64,000 bases of DNA from positions 310,001 to 374,000 of the forward strand of contig NZ_LMLA01000001.1 of assembly GCF_001421765.1 (NCBI RefSeq), in the 5' to 3' direction. Source of the DNA: Sphingomonas sp. Leaf32. GTDB lineage: Bacteria > Pseudomonadota > Alphaproteobacteria > Sphingomonadales > Sphingomonadaceae. The notes under the pieces were generated by a model, which was not told the DNA's origin, made no database searches, and was given only the letters and a program-made list of their open reading frames with translations. This document shows positions 49,416 to 58,100 of this stretch, one piece after another; positions within the stretch are counted from its first letter, which is position 1, and each line of letters begins with the position of its first letter. Both the position numbers and the translations under genes were made by a program.

Positions 49416-50246
49416 TCAGAATGCCGCGGTGAGCGACACGACGACGGTGCTGGCCGCGATCGGGCTGCCGTTGGTGGTCTTGCTGAAGTTCGGCGTGATA
49501 TAGGCCGCTTCGCTGTTCGAAATGTCGGTGTCGACATAGGCGACACCCAGCGTCAGGTTCTTGTAGGTGAAGTCGGTGCCGACCGACCAGTCCCAATAGC
49601 TGCCGGTGGGCGACAGGCTGGTGCCGTTCGGGCCGAGGCCGGGATTGCCGTCCGAATAGCCGATATGCGCCTTCAGCGTCAGCGGGGTGTTCGGCACGGC
49701 GCCGGCGGCATCGCCCGACAGATAGATATTGTCGTCGCGCTTGCCGCTGCCCACGACCAGCGGCGTCGCCGAGGCGAAGGCGCGGCTGAGCGAGGTCTGC
49801 TTGGGCGCATAGAAGGCGCCGGCGGTCAGCGTCGCGGGACCGGCGGTGCCCGACAGCTTGCCGTAGAATTCGACGACATCGGTTTCATCCGCGCCGCCCG
49901 GATAGGTGTACCAGGTGACACCGGCATCGACCGTCGCGGTGCCGAAGGTCTTCTTGTACCCGGCGATCAGGTCGAGTTCGAGGTTCGCGCCGCCGAACGT
50001 ACCCCAGCCGGCGAGGTTCGAACCCCAGGTGCCGATATAGAGGCCGCTTTCGTGGGCGATGGTGATGCCGCCCTGCACCGCGACGTTCTTGTCGCTCTGC
50101 GAGACGCCGCGGAAGCGATAGTCGGAGGTGACGGACGCGCTGCCGCTGATGGTGACGGGCGGTGGCGGGGCGGTGTCCTGCGCAAAGGCCGGCATCGCGG
50201 TGGTGGCGGCGAGGATCGCGGCCGGGAGAATGGTCGAGAATCGCAT
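49416..50246 (-). CDS. TorF family putative porin
   Basis: A 276-residue outer-membrane beta-barrel. The signal peptide ends AMPAFAQ, then a Pro run (TAPPPP), then the family hallmark SGSASVTSDYRFRGVSQSD. Later strands include GGITIAHESGLYIGTWGSN and DAGVTWYTYPG, and the protein ends VVVSLTAAF with a C-terminal Phe, as usual for barrel proteins. Substrate unknown. Transcribed alone. Confidence 0.9.
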   Translation of the reverse strand: MRFSTILPAAILAATTAMPAFAQDTAPPPPVTISGSASVTSDYRFRGVSQSDKNVAVQGGITIAHESGLYIGTWGSNLAGWGTFGGANLELDLIAGYKKTFGTATVDAGVTWYTYPGGADETDVVEFYGKLSGTAGPATLTAGAFYAPKQTSLSRAFASATPLVVGSGKRDDNIYLSGDAAGAVPNTPLTLKAHIGYSDGNPGLGPNGTSLSPTGSYWDWSVGTDFTYKNLTLGVAYVDTDISNSEAAYITPNFSKTTNGSPIAASTVVVSLTAAF

Positions 50247-50401
50247 CGTAAACCCTTTCTAGGTTCCGTGGTGATTCTCCTGCGTTTGAAAGTCGCCGCG
50301 ATTAGATGAACCTGTTGGCCCGGGCGGTCTGACCCTCTGCGACCGAATATGTCGAAGCGTGCCGCGCCGCACAATGGAAATTGCGTGTCAGCCAGATACG
50401 G

Positions 50402-50437
50402 CACACCCGCTGTTGCACCGGGGCAACAGCGGGTGTG
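50402..50437. terminator. perfect 15-bp hairpin after ridA
   Basis: CACACCCGCTGTTGC (50402-50416) and GCAACAGCGGGTGTG (50423-50437) pair perfectly over a six-base loop. It starts 18 bases after the ridA stop on the minus strand. There is no long T run, so it may be an mRNA 3'-end stabiliser or a weak terminator. Confidence 0.65.
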
Positions 50438-50455
50438 GTTGAACCGGAACGGAAA

Positions 50456-50920
50456 TCAGGCGCGGATGGCGAGGATCGCGTCGATCTCGACCACGGCGCC
50501 CAGCGGCAGGACCGGTACGCCGACCGCGCTGCGCGCGTGACGGCCTGCATCGCCGAACAGCTCGACCATCAGCTCCGACGCGCCGTTCGCGACCTTCGGC
50601 TGATCGGTGAAGCTGCCGGCCGAGTTGACGAACACACCGAGCTTCACGACGCGTTCGATCCGGTCGAGGCTGCCCAGCGCATTTTCGGCCTGTGCCAGAA
50701 TCATCAGCGCGCACTTTTGCGCCGCCGAGGTGGCATAGGCGAGGTCGCGGTCCTCGCCGGCGCGACCGGTCATCAGGTTGCCGTCCTCGAACGGCAGCTG
50801 GCCCGACAGGTGCAGCAGGCCGCCGGCCTCTACCGCCGGGACATAGGCCGCGACCGGGGCGGCGGCGACGGGGAGCGACAGGCCGCGTTCGGCCAGCTTT
50901 GCGGAAATATCATAAGCCAT
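50456..50920 (-). CDS. RidA family protein
   Basis: A 154-residue member of the RidA/YjgF/UK114 family, which hydrolyses reactive enamine/imine intermediates. It is the longer subgroup with KLAERGLSLPVAAAPVAAYV at the start, GGLLHLSGQLPFEDG, and the C-terminal GRHARSAVGVPVLPLGAVVEID with the conserved Arg. ATG 50920 is chosen because upstream codons are intergenic. It lies 31 bases after the HAD gene in the same operon. Confidence 0.9.
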   Translation of the reverse strand: MAYDISAKLAERGLSLPVAAAPVAAYVPAVEAGGLLHLSGQLPFEDGNLMTGRAGEDRDLAYATSAAQKCALMILAQAENALGSLDRIERVVKLGVFVNSAGSFTDQPKVANGASELMVELFGDAGRHARSAVGVPVLPLGAVVEIDAILAIRA

Positions 50921-50951
50921 GGGATGGTTCTTTCGTGGGTTGCGGATGGGG

Positions 50952-51575
50952 TCAAGCCCTGGCCGGCCGGCCTTCGGCGAAGCGTGCCTCGATCCATGCC
51001 CGTGCCGCGCCCCAGTCGTCGATGCGGGCATGGGCGGCGGGCGCCGGGGGCACGTGAACGGCGAGGTCGGGTTCGGAGATCATGTGCAGCCGATGGACGC
51101 CGGGCGCGCTCTCCGCGACCGATTCGTGATGGACCTCGAGGTCGTCGACGAATACCGCCACGCTGGGGCTGTATTCCGCCAGCAGCCGAGCGACCGGCGG
51201 CCCCTTGCCCCCCTGGTTGCATTCGACGCGGTGGACGATGCCGTGTTCGGCCAGCTGGTCGATGCGGTGGGTGCGGCAATGATCCTGCAAGTTGGTCAGC
51301 ACGACGATGTCGGCCTGCTCCGCCAGCGCCGCCAGCGCCTCGCGCGCGTGCGGCACCAGCGTCTGGCGGCCCATCTGATCGGGGAAGAAGCCGTCGAGCA
51401 TCCCCCACATCTCTTCGCGTGCCAGCACGGTGCCGTCGGCCCGGGTCATGGAGTTCGCGAAGTCGCCCCCGGCCATGTCGAAGGCGATGGCATGTTCCTC
51501 GCCCAGCCATGTGCCAAAATGGCGGACCATGTGCAGCAGGACTTCGTCGCAATCGGTGATGAGCAGGGGTTTCAT
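50952..51575 (-). CDS. HAD superfamily hydrolase
   Basis: A 207-residue haloacid-dehalogenase fold hydrolase. Motif I is LLITDCDEVLLHMV with the DCDE variant, in which both Asp are kept around a Cys. Motif II is IVVLTNLQD, the motif III Lys is in GGKGPP, and motif IV is VFVDDLEVHH. An alpha-helical cap of about 60 residues lies between. Substrate unknown, probably a small phosphate ester. Its start overlaps the DUF3572 stop (ATGA). Confidence 0.87.
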   Translation of the reverse strand: MKPLLITDCDEVLLHMVRHFGTWLGEEHAIAFDMAGGDFANSMTRADGTVLAREEMWGMLDGFFPDQMGRQTLVPHAREALAALAEQADIVVLTNLQDHCRTHRIDQLAEHGIVHRVECNQGGKGPPVARLLAEYSPSVAVFVDDLEVHHESVAESAPGVHRLHMISEPDLAVHVPPAPAAHARIDDWGAARAWIEARFAEGRPARA

Positions 51576-51844
51576 GCAGTCTCCAGTTCGGCCCGCGCAC
51601 GGACCAGTGCGGTCGGGGTCACGGCCAGCGCATCGGCACAGGCGATGAGGTCGGGTTCGTAACCTTCGAGATGACCGAGCAGTTGCGCGAGGAAGGCGGG
51701 GTCGCCCGCCCGCGCGCGCAGTTCGGCGGGGTCGATACCGGTCAGCGACAGGAAGCGGTCGCGCCGGGTGTCGTCGCCGATCACCCAGACCAGCGCGTTC
51801 AGGCCCAGTGTCGCCGCGTCTTCGTTTGTTTCCGGCCTGCGCAT
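51572..51844 (-). CDS. DUF3572 family protein
   Basis: A 90-residue helical protein with the family pattern NALVWVIGDDTRRDRFLSLTG, PAELRARAGDPAFLAQLLGH and YEPDLIACADAL. It is the first gene of the DUF3572-HAD-ridA operon and divergent from the DivK-like gene by 42 bases. In alphaproteobacteria DUF3572 is often beside divK. Function unknown. Confidence 0.85.
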   Translation of the reverse strand: MRRPETNEDAATLGLNALVWVIGDDTRRDRFLSLTGIDPAELRARAGDPAFLAQLLGHLEGYEPDLIACADALAVTPTALVRARAELETA

Positions 51845-51886
51845 CGCCTAGACAGCCTTTCGAACTTCCAACGGGATGCAACGCGC

Positions 51887-52312
51887 GTGGCAAAAAGGGT
51901 ACTCGTTGTCGAGGACAACGAACTGAACCTGAAGCTGTTCTGCGACCTGTTGCGCGCGCATGGCTTCGAAACCGAACCGGTCCGCGACGGGCGCGAGGCG
52001 GTGGGCCGTGCGCGGGCGTTCCTGCCCGACCTCATCATCACCGACATCCAGCTGCCACACATGACCGGGCTGGAGCTGATCCAGATGCTGAAGGCCGATC
52101 CGCGCCTGCGCAGCGTGCCGATCATGGCGGTCACCGCCTATTCCGGGCGCGACGACGAGGACCGGGTGCGTGCCGCCGGGGCCAATGCCTATGTCACCAA
52201 GCCGATTTCGGTGGTGCGCTTCGTGGGCGAAGTGCGGGCGTTGCTGCCGGTCGAGGAGGCTCGGGGGGAGATAGCGGGCGAGTCGGCGGATGGGCCGGTG
52301 CGAGACGGATGA
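51887..52312 (+). CDS. divK: single-domain response regulator, DivK-like
   Basis: A 141-residue protein that is a receiver domain plus a short acidic tail. The acidic pair is in VLVVEDNELNLKLFCDLL, the phospho-acceptor is in DLIITDIQLPHMTGLELI, and the switch is in MAVTAYSGRDDEDR with the Lys of YVTKPIS. The sequence matches DivK, which with PleC/DivJ and DivL controls CtrA and the cell cycle. It starts at GTG 51887. The tail after residue 125 (EEARGEIAGESADG) is longer than in Caulobacter DivK. Linkage to DUF3572 supports the call. Confidence 0.82.
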   Translation: MAKRVLVVEDNELNLKLFCDLLRAHGFETEPVRDGREAVGRARAFLPDLIITDIQLPHMTGLELIQMLKADPRLRSVPIMAVTAYSGRDDEDRVRAAGANAYVTKPISVVRFVGEVRALLPVEEARGEIAGESADGPVRDG

Positions 52313-52316
52313 TCTT

Positions 52317-52505
52317 CGTCATTCCCGCGCAGGCGGGAATCCATTAGCCGCTGCAGGCTCAGCTGGATTCGCGACCGTAACGCATATGGACTCCCGCCTG
52401 CGCGGGAGTGACGAATCAAGGGCGTCACCCCAGCCCAAGCTGGGGTTTCCCGCAACCTGGCGTCCGCTTCCTTACCGGGATATCCCAGCCTGCGCTGGGA
52501 TGACG
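52317..52505. repeat. tandem family C palindromes (copies 2a and 2b)
   Basis: Copy 2a (52317-52413): CGTCATTCCCGCGCAGGCGG mirrored by CCGCCTGCGCGGGAGTGACG. Copy 2b (52423-52505): CGTCACCCCAGCCCAAGCTG mirrored by CAGCCTGCGCTGGGATGACG. They are head to tail between convergent genes. No gene is visible in the gap. Confidence 0.82.
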
Positions 52506-52564
52506 TTTGTGGCGGGGGACCGATCGTGGTCGGGGAGTTTGTGGCAGGAACGGCCCTTGCCCCT

Positions 52565-53221
52565 TCACTCCCACGCCACCCGCGCGACCAGCATCGTCAG
52601 TGCTGCCGCCAGCGCCGCGACGACCCACAGCGCCGCGAGGCCCAGCCAGTTCCAGCCGACCGCGCCGATCGTCACCCCGGCGACGAAACCCAGCCACAGC
52701 AACAGGTCGCGGCTCGGACCCGGTGCAGTGCGATCGCCCATCAGGCGCCGGGCCAGCCGCTGGCCGATGCGGACCAGCGTGCCGGTCATGTAGGTCAGGC
52801 CGACCCGCACCTCGCCATCGGGCGCCACGACGCCGTTCTGCGCGCCCATCGCGGCGGCGAGCAGCAGCATGGCGAGGGTGAGCGGCGCGAAGGTCGACAG
52901 CGCCGCGCCCAATGCCAGCAGGATCGTGACCAGGCCCATCACCGCTTCGGCCCGCCGCCCCTGCCCCAGCCGCTCGGTCGCTGCCGCGCCGGCGATGGTG
53001 CCGAACATCGCACCGGCGACGAACGACAGCACCAGCGCAGCGGCGGTCGCCGCGGCGCCGTTCCAGCCATGGGCGAGGCCGACGCCGAAGCGGGTCGAGT
53101 TGCCCGACATGAACGACGCGAAGAATCCACCCAGCGCGCTGAACGCCAGCGCGTCGACGATACCCGCCAGCGCGGCGAGCAGGACGGTGACCAGGGTGGC
53201 GGCGGGGGTCAGACGACGCAT
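52565..53221 (-). CDS. DUF1275 (YoaK) family membrane protein
   Basis: A 218-residue inner-membrane protein with about six hydrophobic segments. Family features: ALAGIVDALAFSALGGFFASFMSGNSTRFG near the N-terminus (residues roughly 18-48), and AMGAQNGVVA in the middle. Function is not established; some members are proposed transporters. Divergent from the TRIC-like gene by 79 bases. Confidence 0.85.
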   Translation of the reverse strand: MRRLTPAATLVTVLLAALAGIVDALAFSALGGFFASFMSGNSTRFGVGLAHGWNGAAATAAALVLSFVAGAMFGTIAGAAATERLGQGRRAEAVMGLVTILLALGAALSTFAPLTLAMLLLAAAMGAQNGVVAPDGEVRVGLTYMTGTLVRIGQRLARRLMGDRTAPGPSRDLLLWLGFVAGVTIGAVGWNWLGLAALWVVAALAAALTMLVARVAWE

Positions 53222-53300
53222 GATGCTCCTATTGCCCGATCGGCGGGGGGCGGGGCAATGCCCCCTCGCCTATCGCCCATGGGTACGATAGCGAAGGCCG

Positions 53301-53930
53301 ATGGTTCCCTCTCCGCAAGCGCTGGGGCAGATGCTCGGCGCGCTCGACATGATCGGTATCGCGGTGTTCGCCGCGTCGGGCGCGCTGGCGGCGACGCGGG
53401 CGGCGCAGACCTTCGTCACCGCCGCCTTCTTCGCGCTCATCACCGGAGTCGGCGGGGGGACGGTGCGCGACCTGCTGATCGGGGCGCCGGTCTTCTGGGT
53501 GCACGGATCGCCCGTCGCGGCGATCTGTGTCGGGGTCGCGGGGCTGGTGTGGATCACGCCGCAGCATTGGTGGCGCGACAAGGCGCTCGACTGGCTCGAT
53601 GCCGCCGGCCTTGCCGCCTATGCGGTGTTCGGTGCGGCCAAGGCATTGAGCTTCGGCGTGCCGCCGTTGCAGGCAGGGATGATGGGCGTGCTGACCGCGT
53701 GCGTCGGCGGGATCATCCGCGACGTGCTGGCGGGCGTGCCGTCGATCCTGATGCGGCCGGAGCTGTATGTCACGGCGGCGGCGCTGGCGGCAGGGCTGCA
53801 TGTCGTGCTGGTGGCGTGCGGGCTGCCGCCGTTCGTCGCGGCGCTGCCGGCGGCGGCGGCGGGGTTCGTGCTGCGGGGGGCGGCGATCCGGTTCCGGATC
53901 GCGTTGCCGGCGTATCGGGGGAAGCGGTAG
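53301..53930 (+). CDS. trimeric intracellular cation (TRIC) channel family protein
   Basis: A 209-residue protein, two repeats of three membrane helices plus a seventh. The paired motifs are GVGGGTVRDLLIGAPVFWV and CVGGIIRDVLAGVPSILM, each with the conserved Gly-Gly-x-x-Arg-Asp. Prokaryotic TRIC (formerly UPF0126) proteins are monovalent cation channels. ATG 53301 fits the first helix start. Confidence 0.9.
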   Translation: MVPSPQALGQMLGALDMIGIAVFAASGALAATRAAQTFVTAAFFALITGVGGGTVRDLLIGAPVFWVHGSPVAAICVGVAGLVWITPQHWWRDKALDWLDAAGLAAYAVFGAAKALSFGVPPLQAGMMGVLTACVGGIIRDVLAGVPSILMRPELYVTAAALAAGLHVVLVACGLPPFVAALPAAAAGFVLRGAAIRFRIALPAYRGKR

Positions 53931-53957
53931 GGGCTAGCCCTGCGGATCCTACCTACG

Positions 53958-54131
53958 CCGTTTGTCCTGAGTAGCCGCTGAGCTTGTCGAACCGGCGTAT
54001 CGAAGGACCGACAACGGTGCTTCGATACGGGCCTTTGACGGGCTCAGTCCCTACTCAGCACGAACGGTCAGGATGTTGGCCTGTTCTCGACGGACGCTTC
54101 TCGACAAGCTCGAAGCTGCTCGAACCGAACA
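53958..54131. repeat. family D palindrome (copy 3) plus a related half
   Basis: At 53958-54067: CCGTTTGTCCTGAGTAGCCG mirrored by CCCTACTCAGCACGAACGG. At 54088-54131 a second arm of the variant type (CTTCTCGACAAGCTCGAAGC). It lies between convergent genes; no gene is seen. Confidence 0.78.
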
Positions 54132-54140
54132 AATTCCGAA

Positions 54141-54704
54141 TTACCCCCGAACCACCCCCGTCTCGCTGAACGGCTTCGGCTCGCGTGGCGACACCGCGCT
54201 GTCGTTCAGCTGGCATTGCCAGAAGCCGACATCGATCCAGCGGCCCTGCTTGAAGCCGATCTCACGATAGACGCCCGCGCGGCGGAAGCCGACCGCTTCG
54301 TGCAGCGTGATCGATGCGTCGTTGGGCAGCGACAGCACGCCGATCGCCTGCGTGAAACCTTGCGCGCGAAGGGTATCGACCAGCGCCTCGTACAGCAGCC
54401 GGCCGGTGCCCTTCTGCTGGGCGCCGCCCGCCATGTAGATCGAGGTTTCGACGACATAGCGATAGGCCGGGCGGTCGCGGAAGCGGGTGGCATAGGCATA
54501 GCCCAGCACCGCATCGCCGTCCGCCGCGCCGGTCGTTGCCACCAGCCACGGATAATAGCCGTCGCTATGCGCCATCCGCGTGCGGATCGCGCGGGCGTCG
54601 GGCGCCTCGGTTTCGAACGACACCGTGCCGCCCAGCACATAGGGGGCGTAGATCGCGGCGATGGCGGCGGCGTCCTCGCTCCGCGCGGGGCGGATCGCGA
54701 TCAC
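54141..54704 (-). CDS. GNAT N-acetyltransferase (phosphinothricin acetyltransferase-like)
   Basis: A 187-residue acetyl-CoA transferase. It begins IRPARSEDAAAIAAIYAPYV with GGTVSFETEAP, as in Pat/YncA-like enzymes. The acetyl-CoA loop region QQKGTGRLLYEALVDTLRAQ has the Q-x-x-G-x-G/A variant, and HEAVGFRRAGVYREIGFKQGRW is family typical. The true substrate is unknown; chromosomal members often act on methionine sulfone or similar amino acids. Its ATG overlaps the sppA stop (ATGA). Confidence 0.88.
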   Translation of the reverse strand: MIAIRPARSEDAAAIAAIYAPYVLGGTVSFETEAPDARAIRTRMAHSDGYYPWLVATTGAADGDAVLGYAYATRFRDRPAYRYVVETSIYMAGGAQQKGTGRLLYEALVDTLRAQGFTQAIGVLSLPNDASITLHEAVGFRRAGVYREIGFKQGRWIDVGFWQCQLNDSAVSPREPKPFSETGVVRG

Positions 54705-56587
54705 AGGCCCAGCCGTGCCACGATCAGGTCGAACAGCGAGGCGTCATCGGCCGATGCGGCGACCGGCCCCAGCCCGGCGCATTCGAGGCAGCGCGCCTGC
54801 ACACCGGTCGGTGCGGTCAGCATCCGCCGGGCATCGCCCAGCGCCTGTGCCAGTACGCTACGCTGTTCGATCGCGGCTTGGCCGAGCAGATCGGTCGCCG
54901 CCTGATCCGGCGCGTCGCCACGTTCGCGGTCGGCAAAGCCCTTGAGCGCCTTTTCGAGCGCCGAGGGTTCCTTTTCGAGATAGACGGTCTGCACCTTGGC
55001 CGGGTCGAGCCTGGCGCGGCGCGCGGCTTCGGCGACCGCGTCGCCCAGATTGCCGAAGCGATCGACCAGCTTGAGCTGACGCGCGGTGCCGCCGTCCCAC
55101 ACCCGGCCCTGACCGATTGCATCGACCCGCGCCTGGGGGAGCTTGCGCGATTCGGCGACGAGGCCGGTGAAGCGGGCATAGATATGCTCGACCCCGCTCT
55201 GCATGATCGCGTCGAACGCCCCGTTGGTGCCGCGCAGCACATCGGGCTGGCCGCTCAGGGGCGTGGTGCCGACGCCATCGGCCGACACGCCGATCTTCGA
55301 CAGCGTATTCTCGAACGTCGGGATGACGCCGAACACGCCGATCGACCCGGTGATGGTGTTCGGTTCGGCGAAGATCACGTCGCCCGGCGTCGACACCCAG
55401 TAGCCGCCCGATGCGGCGAGGCCGCCCATCGACACGACGACCGGGATTTTGGCGACGTTCTTCGCCTGCAGGATCGCCTGGCGGATGCGTTCGGACGCCA
55501 GCACCGACCCGCCGGGCGAGTCGACGCGGACGACCAGCGCCTTCAGATTCTTGGTGGCGAGTCCGTCGAGCAGCAGCTTGGCGATGGTGTCGCCGCCGGC
55601 GGTGCCGGGCTTCGCCTCGCCGTCGACGATCGTGCCGGCGACGGTGATGACGCCGACCGCATCGCCCGAGGTCGCGACCGGGTTCGCCGCCAGCCAGCTG
55701 GCATATTTGATGGTGCGGAAGCTGCCCGCGGCCTTGCCCTTGTCCTCACCGGCCAATGCCGCGACGCGCTTGCCGAACGCGATCCGGTCGCCGAGCTGGT
55801 CGACGATGCCGCCGCGCAGATTGGCCTGCGCCACGTCGCCGCCCGCCGCCTGGATCACCGCTTCGGGACGGGTCAGAAAGGCGTCGAGCTGCGCCTTGGG
55901 CCGTGCCTTCTGCACCGCCGAGCGCCATTGATCGAAGATCGCGCCGTACAGCGCCTGGTTGGCGGCGCGGGCCGGTTCGGACTGGTCGGCGCGGGTGAAG
56001 GGTTCGACCGCCGACTTGAACTGGCCGACACGATAGACGTGCGCGTTGACGCCCAGCTTGTCGATCAGCCCCTTATAGTAAAGCTGCGGCCCGCCGGGTC
56101 CGCGAAACATCGTGCCGCCGAACGGGTTTTCCCACACCTCGCTGGCATTCGACGCGATGCGATACGCGCCGTCGGTATAGAGCGTGGCATAGGCCAGCAC
56201 CGGCTTGCCGCTGGCACGGACGCGGGCGACGGCATCGCCGACTTCGGACAGCGCGGCGGGATAGCCGCCGGCGAACTTGTCCATGTCGAGGACCACCGCC
56301 TTGACCCGGCTATCGTCCTTCGCGGCGTCGAGCGCGCGGACCACGTCGCGCAGGCGCAGTTCCTGCGCCACCGACTGGCCGCTGAGCAGCGCCACCGGAT
56401 CGGCCTCGGCCGGTTGCTCGACGATCGATCCCGACAGGTCGAGCACCAGCGCACCATCGGTGATGCGGGTGTTGGGGCGGCTGGACAATGCGGCGAACAG
56501 GCTGCCGAAGAACAACAGCATCAGGAGCAGCACGAGGCCGTCCTTGATCCCGACCAGCAGCTTCCACGCACCCCGGACCAGTTTCAC
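54701..56587 (-). CDS. sppA: signal peptide peptidase SppA (67K type)
   Basis: A 628-residue membrane-anchored serine protease that degrades signal peptides. One anchor (GLVLLLMLLFFGSLFAAL) is near residues 18-36. The tandem ClpP-like domains have the general-base Lys in VYRVGQFKSAVEPFTR (N-terminal half) and the Ser nucleophile in VVSMGGLAASGGYWVS (C-terminal half), the long-form arrangement. The start is GTG 56587 with AAGGA at good spacing; upstream ATGs would place unrelated residues before the anchor. The operon continues into the GNAT gene. Confidence 0.93.
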   Translation of the reverse strand: MKLVRGAWKLLVGIKDGLVLLLMLLFFGSLFAALSSRPNTRITDGALVLDLSGSIVEQPAEADPVALLSGQSVAQELRLRDVVRALDAAKDDSRVKAVVLDMDKFAGGYPAALSEVGDAVARVRASGKPVLAYATLYTDGAYRIASNASEVWENPFGGTMFRGPGGPQLYYKGLIDKLGVNAHVYRVGQFKSAVEPFTRADQSEPARAANQALYGAIFDQWRSAVQKARPKAQLDAFLTRPEAVIQAAGGDVAQANLRGGIVDQLGDRIAFGKRVAALAGEDKGKAAGSFRTIKYASWLAANPVATSGDAVGVITVAGTIVDGEAKPGTAGGDTIAKLLLDGLATKNLKALVVRVDSPGGSVLASERIRQAILQAKNVAKIPVVVSMGGLAASGGYWVSTPGDVIFAEPNTITGSIGVFGVIPTFENTLSKIGVSADGVGTTPLSGQPDVLRGTNGAFDAIMQSGVEHIYARFTGLVAESRKLPQARVDAIGQGRVWDGGTARQLKLVDRFGNLGDAVAEAARRARLDPAKVQTVYLEKEPSALEKALKGFADRERGDAPDQAATDLLGQAAIEQRSVLAQALGDARRMLTAPTGVQARCLECAGLGPVAASADDASLFDLIVARLGL

Positions 56588-56814
56588 GGCAATTCCTTCG
56601 AGTTTATCGTCTAGCGATAAATAGCGGCAAGGATAGGGTGGAGTAAAGCGGAGTCCGTACACTGCGCATCGTTGCGATTCCCTCCGTCACCCCGGACGTG
56701 TTCGGTGTCCATTGTGCCGCGTACGCCGTCGCAGGATTGTCGGACCACACCGCCCGTCGCCCCGTGGACCCCGGAACAAGTCCGGGGTGACGATGCGGAG
56801 CGGGGCCAACGGAC
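56588..56814. repeat. gap with family B palindrome (copy 5)
   Basis: CGTCACCCCGGACGTGTTCG at 56685 and GGAACAAGTCCGGGGTGACG ending at 56792 are inverted arms; the left arm has lost a few bases relative to other copies. The sppA promoter should lie in the unique part near 56590-56680. Confidence 0.72.
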
Positions 56815-57927
56815 TCACACCCGCATCGGCATCAGCACATAGAGCGCGGGCGAAGCGTCGTTCTCGCGGATCAGCGTCGGCGCGGCGGCGTCCGACAGAT
56901 GGACTTCGCACAGGTCGCTGTCGATCTGCCCGAGAATGTCGAGCAGATAGCGGCTGTTGAAGCCGATCTCGAACGGGAGCGCGGTATATTCGCCGGGCAC
57001 TTCCTCCGCCGCCGCGCCGTTTTCGGGGCTGGTGACCGACAGGGTGATCTTGTCGCGGTCGAGTGCCATCTTCACCGCGCGGGTCTTTTCGGTGGCGATG
57101 GTCGACACACGATCGACGCCTGCCATGAAGCTCTTTGGATCGAGCTTCAGCAGCTTGTCGTTCGCGGTCGGGATGACGCGCGAATAATCGGGGAAGGTGC
57201 CGTCGATCAGCTTGCTGGTCAGGATCGCCTGTCCCAGATCGAAGCGGATCTTGCTGCCCGACAGCGACACGCCGACCGAACCGTCGACCTCGTCCAGCAG
57301 CTTGCGCAGTTCGGCGACGCATTTGCGCGGCACGATGACGTCGGGCATCTTGTCCGCGCCCTCGGGCCGCTCGACGGTCATCCTTGCGAGGCGATGGCCA
57401 TCGGTGGCGGCGGCCTTCAGCACCGGCTTACCATTATCCTCGGCGACATGCAGGAAGATGCCGTTGAGGTAATAGCGCGTCTCTTCGGTCGAGATCGCGA
57501 AGCGGGTCTTGTCGATGATCGCCTTCAGCGTGGTCGCGGGCAGTTCGAACTGGGTCGGCAGTTCCCCTTCGGCGATCACCGGGAAATCGTCGCGCGGCAA
57601 CGTCGACAGGTTGAAGCGCGCGCGCCCGGCGACGATGGTCAACCGCCCTTCGGCGGCGGAGAGCTGGACCTGCGATCCGTCGGGCAGCTTGCGCGCGATG
57701 TCGAACAGGGTGTGGGCCGACACGGTGATCGCGCCCGGCTGGTCGATCGCCGCGGCGATGGTTTCGTCGATCTGCAGGTCGAGATCGGTCGCCATCAGGC
57801 GGATGCTCGATTCGCCCGCTTCGATCAGGACGTTGGACAGGATCGGGATGGTATTGCGCCGCTCGACCACCGACTGGACATGGCTGAGGCCCTTCAACAG
57901 GGTCGCGCGTTCGATCGTCGCCTTCAT
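56815..57927 (-). CDS. dnaN: DNA polymerase III beta subunit (sliding clamp)
   Basis: A 370-residue processivity clamp, three topologically similar domains. It begins MKATIERATLLKGLSHVQSV with VERRNTIPILSNVLIEA. The middle has TRYYLNGIFLHV and ATDGHRLARM, and the C-terminal end LYVLMPMRV carries the Met-Pro-Met-Arg of the peptide-binding cleft. It is transcribed alone, far from any dnaA in this window. Clients seen here include dinB. Confidence 0.97.
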   Translation of the reverse strand: MKATIERATLLKGLSHVQSVVERRNTIPILSNVLIEAGESSIRLMATDLDLQIDETIAAAIDQPGAITVSAHTLFDIARKLPDGSQVQLSAAEGRLTIVAGRARFNLSTLPRDDFPVIAEGELPTQFELPATTLKAIIDKTRFAISTEETRYYLNGIFLHVAEDNGKPVLKAAATDGHRLARMTVERPEGADKMPDVIVPRKCVAELRKLLDEVDGSVGVSLSGSKIRFDLGQAILTSKLIDGTFPDYSRVIPTANDKLLKLDPKSFMAGVDRVSTIATEKTRAVKMALDRDKITLSVTSPENGAAAEEVPGEYTALPFEIGFNSRYLLDILGQIDSDLCEVHLSDAAAPTLIRENDASPALYVLMPMRV

Positions 57928-58014
57928 GATGTTCCCCCGCGCGGATGCGCTCGCACTTGAGGTCCGACAGACTCGGCCGGCCCCTAAATAGAATCCAATG
58001 CAGCCTGTCTAACG

Positions 58015-58048
58015 CAAAGAAAGGCCGGAGCAAGCTGCTCCGACCTTC
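58015..58048 (-). terminator. intrinsic terminator of the outer-membrane barrel gene
   Basis: On the minus strand AGGTCGGAGCA and TGCTCCGGCCT form an 11-bp stem (one G-T pair) over a short loop, followed by TTCTTTG. Confidence 0.78.
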
Positions 58049-58100
58049 CTCGCGTCCAAGTGGTTAGCACATGGTTAATGCGCCAGCCTGACTCGCTTCA

